Source: Rhea pennata
Lineage: Eukaryota; Chordata; Aves; Rheiformes; Rheidae
DNA length: 64,000 nt
NCBI RefSeq assembly: GCF_028389875.1
Contig: NC_084674.1
Location: 12,805,501-12,869,500 of the forward strand
Direction of reading: 5' to 3'
Position 1 is the stretch's first letter, and the number at the start of each line of letters is the position of its first letter. The position numbers and the translations under genes are program-made. Positions 1-10,800 of this stretch are shown in pieces. Below the pieces are notes generated by a model. That model made no database searches, was not told the DNA's origin, and saw nothing but the letters and a program-made list of their open reading frames with translations.

Positions 1-3000
1 CAGACTTCTACACTATTTCCTTTCTCAGCTAATGCCTTTTTCTGAGAAAATAAATGCTCATACATGTCTGTTATGTATATGGGCATTTATATATAGGAAT
101 AGTATGGGATGAGCATGACCAGATGCATGTGAGTGACAGCTTACATGCGCAGCTTACTGAGATTGTATATGAATGGAAATCTGTCTATGCACAGATGCAC
201 GAGACAGTAGGTGTGGACAGAGGCAACTTTTTGCAGAGTGCCTTCAGTTTTACCAGAAGAAGGGTGACTGAGTATTTCCATGTGCACATTTCGGCTGCTG
301 TCCCCTCCACTCCCCTCCTTTCCACTCCTTTGCATCCTTTTTAAATGTCATCTCCTGCTCTTGCCTCTCTCCAGCTCAGCTCCTTCCTCCCTACCAGCCA
401 AATGCCCTGTCCAAAACCTCAGCTCCTACCTTCCCTCTCACCTCACTCCAGAGTGCCAGGGAAGGTGCACGGCAGCCCTGCTCCCTGCCTCTGTGGATTA
501 AGTAGACTTTGTCTGGATTACAGCTGCCAATCAAGTTCAAGTGCATTTTTAATAGTTTAATTTGTGGCACAAGGTTTCAAATAAAATCATCAAGTGCAGT
601 CGATTAAACTCATTAAGTCCTTACGGACTCGTCTGTGTACAGCGCTGTTATCAGATTCCGAGACGTGAGAATTAATTAGGCTGCTGTTATCCTTTGTCTG
701 GATTAGTGTGCCAGGCCCAGCGGCCGGGTGTTTTCCTGTGAAAACGCTAGGCCCATAATCTCCTTACGAGCACTACCAGGGGAGACAGAGGCCTAAGAGA
801 TTTCTTTAACATTCCTCAAAGATCAAACAACAAGAAACACAGTGTTCTTTGATTTTTTTCCTCCTCTTTTTCCTCTTTTTTCTAATTTCTTGGGTTTTTT
901 TTTTTTAAGCATACTGTACAACTTTATTAATAAAAGGATGGTCAGCGGAAAGAGGGAAGGGAGCTAGAAACTGCATGGGAAGTCAGCAGACTCCTGATAC
1001 ATAGGGCTAAGAATGCTCCTCACATTAACTGCCCCTGCCAGAGTACACCAGGGCTGCCCCGCAAGGCTCCTTCTGATGCAAAGGGCCTTTTCTCTTCTGC
1101 CTGATTCTGCAGTCTTTACCTAGGAGCTGAACAATGCTTACTTAGGTCTGGTGGGGTTATTTCCCCACTGCCATACCCCTTGGATCACTGCCAAAATTGG
1201 ATAACGAGGGTATTAAATGCTGCTTCATCAACCTCTCCATTCAGCCATCCCAGTGTTCACACTCAACTCTCATCAAAACAGCATCATGTTAACAACATGT
1301 GTCAGGCTATAGAGATTCACATCCAAAGAGACTGACATTAGCCCTCTTACCCTTTGCAGGGTCCAAAATAATATAAAATCATGACTCAACAGCTGCTACA
1401 CAACACAGTTCATGAGGACACTCCAGGATGTTATCATTTCTAAGGTGAGCATGATGCCTCCAGTATTTGAGTTACCTACCTTTGGAAAGTATGACTCTTT
1501 CATAGATCAAACGTTGTAGATCATGAGTTGCTTGGAGACAGGTATGAGCATGCAGATAAGAAGGAAAGTGCCATACATCGGCAATAGGGACAGTTTAATT
1601 TAAATGCGAGGATGTATGGAGATGAATGTGTGGGTGGGTTTTCCAATCTGTACTAGAGGACATGGTGGGTAAATGGGCCAAAATGAAGGTGAATATAGAT
1701 ATATGTGTAAATCCTCTGTATCTCACTGTGTTATCGCTTGCAATATTCTGGCTCCTATTCACAGAGCAGGATCCCACTACACAAACAAGATTACAATGTA
1801 ACATACTACACAGACCCATAAAAAGCATAAATACATCTGACACACATTCACCCTTATAGGACTTTTAACAGCCAATAGCTCACACCCATAATATCAATAT
1901 GCAGAACCAAAATACAACATCATACCAATACAATGCAACATGCAATACAATACAAAGCAAATGGACCGCCTCAACCCAAGGGCAACTTAAGAATTCCCTT
2001 TCCACGCCAGCAAGGTCCACCCACAGAACTGAGTGAGTAATTCTATAAGCATGCAGATCCCAGATGAGAATTTTTTAATGTGCCATAGGCAGGTAAGCTG
2101 CCCGGCTTTCTAATGGCATGAGGAACTTCATTGACATCAGTGATTTGAAAACCTCTCCCCTCATATTAAGGCTGCTCTTCATTTATCAAAAACTCAGCTA
2201 TTACAGAATTGGGCTGGAGACGAAAGAACCACAACAAGCAATGACATACAGGTGTCCACCATGTGCAGCAATGAAGGGTCCTGCTTCAATCAGATCTTTG
2301 ACAGTGAAATTTGTGGTCCTTAACGAAGCCATTATTTCACAGAGCAATGTGGCTACTGAAGGGACTTATAAAGGCATGTTTCCAAAGAGAGCTTTATCCA
2401 AGAGGCTTTTCTGGTGTACACAAATCCTTTCCGATGGGCCAGCTGCCGGCAAACATGCCGCAACAAATTTATGAGAACATAACAATGCTGTAAAGAGATG
2501 AACTTAAGGGACAAGGAAAAGTAATCCATATTAAGGCTGGCAAGGGTTTTGTGCCTGCTAACAGTCCCGCTGAATTGCATTTGAGGGGAGCTGAACTACA
2601 GTAATTTCTAAACTAAATCACTTGGGCCTGCCAGTACTTTCTCCAGTTTATTACAGAAATTTACTCACAAGGGTCAGTGACCTTTCAGTCAATGACTCCC
2701 CTAGGTGACTTCCTGAGCTGAGTTAAGCTACGAGCATTTGCTCTCATCCTCTCTGATCTCCTCTTTCTCTCCTTCTCCTCTTCCACTTCCCCTTTTCACT
2801 TGCCTCTCCACTGAATCCCTTCTTTTTTTTTCTGTCTCTCTATTGTCAAATCACAAGGAAAGAGAGGTATCAAGAGCTGCAGAGGTGGCAACAAGGTGCC
2901 TACGGTCTCAGGAAAGAAGGAAGATTTTCATAGCTGCTTCCCTATACAACTAATGTGAAAATAGGGATGAGGGTGAGAGCAAAGTTGCAGCCCCCACAGT

Positions 3001-5619
3001 GCAGAGGACCCCCAGAATCATTTCAGCTACAAAGGTGATGAGAAAATGGTGAGAGTTGAAGAGTTTAAGCAGAGGATGAGGTAACACAATTTAGCAACAG
3101 AGAAGAAAGACTGGATGGCTGGAGAAAAAGGTAGAGCAGCGGCACTGGCAAGAAAGGCAAAGCCTAATGTCCAGCGGCACTTCGTGATGAGAGCTACTGG
3201 TCGACTGTCCTGACAGTGGAGAGAAGCATATTCTACCAGTCTGAGGCAAACATCTAACAGTGTCTGGAGAATCATGCTCTCTGCTTATTTTTATGCCTTT
3301 TCTAAAAGGGAGTCACACAGTTACACACTTCCTGAGCCTTGAACATCTGCAGTTAGACAAAATGAATCCTACCAAAATCTTGTTTCACTGCAGCCAAATT
3401 GACACAACATCAGAGTCATACTCTGTTCTCCAACAAGTTCCCAAGGCCTGATATGAATCTAACCTTTACCATTTTCCCAAAGGAAAATAAGCAAAAGGAA
3501 TTCTGCAGGAAGTACTTAACACAGGTGTTCTGGAATGTAAACTTTTTAAAGTTTAAAGGCATTCCAGTCTGCAGCAGGATTTCTGCCACTGCTACATCCC
3601 TGCAAGTTTACGCCTCTTTCTGCCCAGATGCCTCTCTGAAGTATTCAGCCTTCAGCGTTTCTTATGGCCAGCACAGGTTTCCACCAATTGTTCATCACAA
3701 GGGTAAACATCAGAGTGGCAGGCATCCCTCCCCTCCCCGATCCAGGCCCCCAATGGTTCTCCTTTCAGTGTCTCTTTCTCACTCACTAGTTTCTTTCTTC
3801 TCCTCTACCACACACAGGGAATTGATGAATATCTCTTTAAGGCCTTGTGTCTGCTGCCTCACAGCATACCCTTGTAAATCAGATAAATATCTCAAGGATC
3901 CTTATCCTGGGAAAATTGAGATAATTGCACTAAATTGAACTGCCTCTTTTTTTTCTTTTTTTCTTTTTTTTTTTTTCTTCTTCTCTTTTCAGCTGGAGTC
4001 TCTTGTAGTAACAGGTGCACTGACTGCTAATTCCTGCACAAGAATTACTCTCTCTCGCTCAGAAAGGATGGCTGTCAATAGCCGGTCCAAGACAAGCTCA
4101 TGAAGTGCTATTTAACCAAGATACAACATCAGTCAGGAACCTTTTCACAGTTCCATCCAAGTCTCTCCTGGAAAAAGGAGCATTGTGAGTGAACCGCTGA
4201 CACCCACATGTCCAGAAACTGTCTGTGAAGGTGTGAATTGGTGAAGATTGTGTCTGTAAGGAGCAATGTAGGACAGGTTTTGAGATACACCTTCAGCAGT
4301 GAGCCTAGTGCTGTACAAAACCCTGAGGAAGACATATTTCCTGTCTCTACAGTCCAGATAAAAAAGATGAAACTTTTGAGACACGTGAGGGAATAAGCTT
4401 TTGGAACGGAAGAGGAGATACAGAGCAAAAATACATCCAGACATCTTTCTGGCCTCTCTGTATCTGTCTCTGAGTGGTAGTAATAGGTGTGTTTCCACAT
4501 TCCATTCTTTCATAAGCAATGGTCCCACTGCCTGCAGAAAGCAAATGGACATTTTCTCCAGACAAACTGGCAAGATAGTGACTATGAACTTTGCCCCAGT
4601 CATGCTTGTATGTTTGTCCTACAGAGAGCCAGGTTTTGAGGGCAACCTCACAAAACATGTCACAGTGCAGTGTGGCCATACTCCTTAGCTTTGCCTTGGG
4701 AGCATACAGCTTCCAAGATGAAAACAGGAGACACAAAGTCCTGCACAGAGGAATGGCTTGCTTTAGAGCACAGGTCTGCCCCAGGCCTCCATTAGGAATA
4801 AAGGCAAAGTCTTGGAGAAGAGCTGGGTCTTGACTGTGACCTACTGCATGTCATAGCCTCTTAGAAGAAGGGAGGCTGGGGAAATGAGGTTGAATGGAAG
4901 GAAGCAGAAAAGTAGGAGAATATCTCACCTGAAATGTGTCTAATGGGGCCAAAAATTTGCAGTTGGTAGGGGGAAAATGAGTAGATATTAGGATAGAGCA
5001 GCCCAGAGGCTGTGATGAGTGAATCAGGCTCATCAAGGTTGATACCGATGTATATCACTGTAGGAAACTGACAAAGTGAAATTTTCTTGGGAAGCACTTC
5101 CAGGCTGTTTTGCCCAGTGTCCATGGCTCCTCTGATATGATGATCCTTGCAAAATCAAAGTTGTTCAAACACTGTTGTGTCTTGTAGACATGCTTATGAT
5201 ATGGGAACACCCCTTTATGGCCACTTCCTCCTAAAAAGAGTGAGAGCTTGGAAAATATAAAGGATCCATGGAGGTCATGGAGAGGGAGTAGAAAAGAAGA
5301 TGACTGCAAGAGCAATGGAGGAAGAAAGATGACTACAGAGCTGCATAGCAAGCCTGAAAGTGACCTCAGTGATGACATGGGACAACGGTGAAACAGGAAC
5401 AAAAAAACACAGCAGAAAGATGGATGAGATAAGCAGGATTCAGGTGAAAGGAGATGGTGCTTTAACAAATATCAGGAAAACTAACACTATAGGACATGCA
5501 AAATTCAAGTTAATAAAGCCCTTAGTGATTTGATCTATGTTGGTTTGCTTTGATCAGGTCCTGATTGTTCTAGTTAGATTCCCAGGGGCCAAACATCTGG
5601 TTTGGCAAGCCAGCACAAA

Positions 5620-5621
<2 letters not shown>
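1..5621. other. Intergenic DNA, no gene recognised
   Basis: Apart from the candidate enhancer at 491-790 and pyrimidine-rich runs near 845-906 and 3945-4010, I see nothing I can name. Open frames up to 179 codons (3399-3938) match no known protein and show no splice-consistent neighbours. Confidence 0.7.
491..790. promoter_or_regulatory. Candidate developmental enhancer with repeated GGATTA sites
   Basis: An AT-rich block with dense homeodomain-type cores. GGATTA (the K50 OTX/PITX/GSC-type core) occurs at 495-500, 515-520 and 700-705. The last two lie in an identical 14-bp word (ctttgtctggatta) at 507-520 and 692-705. A second word, gctgttatc (GATA-type core on the opposite strand), is repeated at 644-652 and 683-691. 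A TTAATTAG motif lies near 672. Composition and motif density are those of conserved non-coding elements, but conservation itself cannot be seen from one sequence. Confidence 0.35.

Positions 5622-5683
<62 letters not shown>
5622..5683. repeat. (CA)31 microsatellite
   Basis: An uninterrupted CA dinucleotide repeat of about 62 bp. An open frame that appears to run across it (5602-6072) is an artefact of the repeat. Confidence 0.98.
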
Positions 5684-5685
<2 letters not shown>

Positions 5686-6330
5686 TACTCTTCAGTAGCA
5701 AGCAGTTTATTAGTAGATACTTACAAACAGACCGACCCGATGGTAATCTCGAGAAGGACCACCTCAATGCTTGTCCCGATCGTCTGCATGATGAGAGAGA
5801 GAGTCAGCAGGCACAATCTTTCTGGGCGTCCCCGAGGAGGCAACATGGTCCTCTGTTGTGCAGCAGCCTCCCTCTCCTTCGGAAAAATTCCAGTATTTAT
5901 GATTATTCGCAGTAGGCGGGAGTCCTGGCACCTGGGGCCAGCAAGTGCAGGGGGTCTAGCCCAACTCCGCTCCGGTTGCATAACCAGCTATGATACTACG
6001 CACACGTGCAGACTTATTTCAGGGGCCACATTGACTTTGGAGGTCGCTATTTCATTACTCTTCAACTTCTGACCTTCATGTTGACTGTTTCTCACAGTGA
6101 TTCTGTGGCTGGAAGCCACAGACTCTATATGTAACCAACTGCTGTTCTTTCTCACAGATTTCCCAGACCTTGTTAGTTACTTATTTGTATTCCGCTTAAC
6201 ACAGTGATACTGTTCTAGGCACTAAAAAGTTACAACACTAGACCATTCTCACCAAGTATCGGGTAGTACAGATATAAAAAGTTACAACACGGACCATTCT
6301 CATCAAGTATCACGTAGTACGGATACACTG
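5684..6330 (-). mobile_element. Candidate solo LTR or cryptic promoter/first exon
   Basis: Read on the minus strand, this segment has the parts of a retroviral LTR in order. A 52-bp direct repeat resembling a U3 enhancer duplication is at 6325-6223. Next comes a CpG-enriched stretch at about 6010-5730 (roughly 14 CpG in 280 bp), with a TATA-like cataaata near 5901. An AATAAA signal follows at 5711-5706. A (CA)n microsatellite follows directly. A consensus splice donor (gtaagtatc, 5725-5717) also lies just before the AATAAA. No primer-binding site, gag, pol or env sequence is adjacent, and I could not identify TG...CA ends or target-site duplications. The alternative is a non-LTR CpG-rich first exon. 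No product is assigned to the 86-codon frame inside. Confidence 0.3.
6223..6325. repeat. 52-bp direct repeat, two diverged copies
   Basis: Copy one is at 6223-6274 and copy two at 6275-6325. Both contain aaaaagttacaacac, gaccattctca, caagtatc and gtagtac in the same order, with a few substitutions and a one-base length difference. Confidence 0.9.
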
Positions 6331-6362
6331 ATGTCCCTTCCAACTTGAATCTTTCTATGATC
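6331..6362 (+). mobile_element. Short CR1-like 3' tail
   Basis: Reads gtcccttccaacttgaat and then ctttctatgatc, close to the CR1 3' terminus with one tail octamer, here on the plus strand. Only about 30 bases are similar, so this is a tentative call. It abuts the 52-bp direct repeat just below it. Confidence 0.4.
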
Positions 6363-7816
6363 CCATGACAGAGCAGAAGAACACTAACACAAAACGAGAA
6401 GAGATGAACACAAGAACATTTCTCTATATTGCCATCATGTGCTTCTCCATCACCTAAAAAAGTGAGAACACCTCCCACTAGCTGTTCAGACCAGAGCCAG
6501 CTACATCAAGTTATTAACCCTCTCTACCATCGCAGTGGCAAAAGTCACCAGCAAAGCCGCGAATTGGACAGCAGGTGAGGAGATCAAGGGACAAGCAGTG
6601 ACCCTGCTGTTTTTCCCTCCGGGGGGAAAAGCTTTAAAAAAAATAGTTTATACTGTTTTGCTTTTGGTGCTCTGCAGCTGAACACACAAGCAAATTGGGA
6701 CTGTCAGAGGGACTGAAGGTGAATGATGATGCAATCCAAAGAGGATGATTACTTCTCTAACAGATTTCCAAGTAGCACCTGAGATCTCAAGGTAAACCAG
6801 AAAACAGGATTTTTAGGTGACTTTATGTAAGGGAGGGAACACAAACACAGAAGGTGCTCAGATAGCAGGAATGACTGCACTCAGAAAACCAGGAATGTGT
6901 CAAACAGTGGACGATGACACAGCAATGCTGAGTGGCCTTCCAGGAGTGATGGACATCTCTTCAACATTGCAAGCACAACTGTACAGCAGAATAAGTCCTT
7001 CTTCAAAACAAAAAAGAGCTCACCATGCCCAAAGTTTTCCTGCCATGTTGACATCAGGGCAGCAGCCATGGAGCTGGAGGGCGACTGCGGTCTAGCACAG
7101 TAGCTCTGGCGAGGCTGCTCTTTCAGCGTGATTCAGAGACAGCAAGTTCCATATGTGTTAGTTGGTGCCCATGTTGAAGGGTTACTTCATGCTAGGCTAT
7201 TTCAGGCCTGAAAGCTAGGGAAATGAGGAGCATTCAAGAGATCTCTAAAAGTAGACATTCCATCCATGAAAAAAAAGAAACGGTCCAAAACAGGGAACTG
7301 CTTTATAATTAAATGCAATGCACAATATCTCTGGCTCCCACAGCCACTTGTTTCATAATGAAAGACCTCGTCCAGCTGCAGTTTAGACCTCCAAAACCCA
7401 GCCAGCTTGTCTAAAGCACACGTATGGGCTGGGAAAAAGCAAAGCAGACTGGCTCTAGGCCCCTTAAGACTATTACTGAGCTTGGGTGAACAGTCTTGGG
7501 GCTGCAGGTGGGTTGAGAGAAAGGGCAACAGCTGTTCCAACTTCATCCAGGTCTTCTGTGCCAGTCCTCCCTTCCCTCATCCCCAGCAGAGCTATAGCTC
7601 TGTGCAGGTTCATCAGAGCCCATTCTTTTGAAAATGCTCTCACACATGCCAGTAATAACCTGAAAGCCCAGGCAGGGCTAAGACAAGATGAACAGAGTGG
7701 CTGAGCAAAGCAGTTCAGAGCTGTATTTCTACCCAGAGCTTGGCTAGCACGTCTGTACCTGTTCCAGGTTTGAAAGTGATGAAGAAGGGACAGAAGGAGG
7801 TCTCATGAGTCAAATT

Positions 7817-7818
<2 letters not shown>

Positions 7819-7856
<38 letters not shown>
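7819..7856. repeat. Poly(T) run of 38
   Basis: A homopolymer of 38 T. It could be the poly(A) tail of a minus-strand retrocopy, but no recognisable retrocopy body flanks it. Confidence 0.97.
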
Positions 7857-7857
<1 letters not shown>

Positions 7858-10800
7858 TCCCTGATGTTTCACCTTCCTCTGTCAACTTACCTGAAACACA
7901 GCCTCCACAGATAGCGCATCCTTTGGGTGCAATCTGACGGCACAGATCTGCTATCAACCTCCCTAAGAACGTCTGTGCTAAGGATTTTCTCAAAGACACT
8001 TTCCTCTGTCTTTCATGGGTTTATTCCACCTTTCATTTCTCTCGCAGACCCTGAAAATCAGGTTTCGTGGTATAAGTCAGGAACCCTTCAATCCAAGCTG
8101 CAGTATTTCTGAAATATCCGTGTGCAAGTCACTGCTGTCATTACGAAGCAACAACAACTCCCACTCAAGATCAGGCCCTAGAAGATGACTCCTCTGCTAG
8201 CTCCATGCTATATAGCTTTGACATAAGCTTGAAAGTAGCACTGCAAATGCAGGGTAGTGAAGTTTATTCTCCATGGCTCCCTTCAATCCTTGGCCTATCT
8301 GTACAAAGAGGCTGAGGACAAGTTCCAGTACTCATGGGGCAGGATGACACCTACCCAGCCTGTGAGCCACAGGAGTCTTTTCTGGCATCAGCAGGCTCCA
8401 AGTGACATTTTCACTCTTCTCAGGAAGAATAGGCTTGATGGTGTTTTGACTCCCTTCTCAGAGACTCCCACCTGGCAACTTTGCTCTCAAATACAGATCC
8501 TGGGCTGCATCCCGGAGATGTGTGTAAGGCATGAAGTGCTGTCAGTCAGCCTCAGTCACAACACATCAGGAGGAAGGGGAGCTCTGGAACAAGGAGAAAA
8601 GGCTGAACAGAAAAAAAAAATATGAGAGGAGAAAGGCAAATCAAGAGGGAAAATAGCAAGGAATATTACACATAGCAAGAATGGATTTCATCTGTGATAA
8701 AGCAGTTGTGCCAGGCACAGAGAAGGACGAAGACATTTAGATGCAGAAATTGGACAGAGAGGATAGCAAAGGAAGTGATTTGGAAGGGAGGACTCCTGGT
8801 CTGAAATGCAATCTGTCATCTTTGTTGTTCTCCAAGTAGCTTAGGGCAGTAGAGACTGTAACTCACCAACATATCAGCAGCATGGTAATTAATGTAAAGT
8901 GGGCTGTAGGGACAAAACTACCAGATAAAGCATGTGCCTGGCTAAATGCCACTTCTTGTGTTGGCTCTGATACCTGCAACCTCAGCCAAGAACGACCAAA
9001 TGGCCTCAGCAAAGTTGCTACCTTTCCCATACCATGGATGGGTTCGCAGGGCACAATGAACGGTCATTGCAAAAATGACTCAGGGCAGTTCTTCCTGCCT
9101 CTGCCCAGACATTTTCATGTATAAGAAGATACCTTGCAACCGTTATTGGCAAGAAAGGCAAAACTAGGCATAATGGGAATGACTGGGGAAGCAACCAAAA
9201 CCTAGCTCATATGAAGACAAATGTGAGTAAACTTTGACAGAGGATAGGGCACTGGACTGGTGAGTGGGCCGGTCCCTTCCAGGTCTGGAAGATGAAGGAA
9301 CTGGAAAAAAAGACCTCAAATAATGAATAAAAGTTTGAGATTAGTCAAGTATTCTCATATTATTCCTATAATATTAGGAATATTAGGAATTTCAGTCTCT
9401 TCCACTATGCATGAAATGAGTAATATTCATTGGGCTGAAGAAAGAGAGAGAGAGAGAAGGAGAGTTGATTACATAGCTTAATTTATATAAGTATTCACTG
9501 GAGCTTGAAGAGGAACCCACAACTCCCTCACTTCCAGGTGAGTGACCGAGCAACTGTGCTTTAAGTCCTACTTATTTTTACTCCCTTTCTGCAGTTCTGG
9601 GATTAAATAGCATTTAATTATTTCCCACAAAGTGGAAACGCTCAAATAGCAGAGACAGAGTGGATTCCCCTGCCACATCAAACCAAGAGCGTCCTAATAA
9701 CTGGGGGATTCCTTTCAAGATGGGAGACATGGGTTTAAGTCTCCTGCAGAGAAAGAGGAGTTTGCATGGGGGAGGGCTCTGGCCACTAAGCTATTCATTC
9801 TGTAAGAGTGAAAGACGTTCCTCTGCCTATGCAGAACCTGATCTCTGAGCCATAGTCTGAGGATGCTGCATGGACTGGGCCTTGCCAGCAAGGAAACATG
9901 CACAGAGTGCACATATAAACCCTGATGCTGCTTGGGCATAAGGTACCACTGATGTGTTCAGCATGCTGAAGATGGAGGTGGGCCTGGCAACATGCAGGAG
10001 TAGGTACTCAGAGAGGGTTGGAAACATGGAAATGTTAGCAGCCATACTGAGAGGCAGCTGAGCAGGGGTTCTGTGGATCCAAATAAGCCCACTAAAACTA
10101 CTTTACTTTGCAGGTATAGCATGCCTCTGTCAAAAGGGTCCGTTATTCCACAAACCTCAGAGGGCAGGGACAACAGATTTGTTCTCATCATCTGCATCAT
10201 CAAGAAGATGCAGGAAGGCAGAAGGGAGGGAACTGCACAAGAATCCTGCTACCCAGACGCAGCATTCCCAAGTGAACATCAGCAAATTTTGTCAGTCTCT
10301 TGTCTATAAAGAGGCACCATCCTCTCCCTAGCTCAGCTGTGTGTTATGAAAGCACGACTCAGGAAAAAAATCAAATTCTTCATCAGCGAGGGACAGATGC
10401 CGCTTGCTTGAGGGCTATCTGCAGCTTTGATATCAGAGGCTGAGTTCAGTCAGTTCCCATAGGGCTGGATTAGATTTTTCCTTAGCTTCATGGCAGACAA
10501 TGGAAATGAAGTGGGTGGTGTATACTTTAACTTCAAGAGGCTTTTGCTAATCTCTGTGGAGGAATCTTATTACAGAAATGGAAGTGGTCATGAGGAGTAG
10601 GAATGGGAAGCTATAGAAATTACATGTCACCTAGGAAGTTGGCTGGAAGAAATGGGAGTCTCTCTGCACCTGGGCTTACAGGGAAAGGTGAGTACACTCC
10701 TCCCAGATCCTTTTACTCACCATCTTCAGGATCTTTGATGGTATTCCTCAGCTTCACCCCGACCTCAGCTCATTAGCTGAGTGCTACAGCTGATCCCTTT

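Noticed and set aside
3399..3938. A 179-codon plus-strand open frame in intergenic DNA
   Set aside because: No recognisable domain, no splice-consistent continuation and low-complexity composition; length is within chance for this much sequence.
5721..5981. An 86-codon minus-strand open frame ending at the splice-donor-like site
   Set aside because: No homology recognised. It may simply be an open stretch of a CpG-rich LTR or first exon, so I did not call a gene.
5602..6072. A 156-codon plus-strand open frame starting with a poly(TH) stretch
   Set aside because: The start is translation of the CA microsatellite, and the rest lies in the LTR-like segment on the opposite strand.
9361..9391. 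Small attaggaat direct/inverted repeat cluster
   Set aside because: Very short AT-rich repeats of this kind occur by chance and slippage; no flanking structure supports a function.
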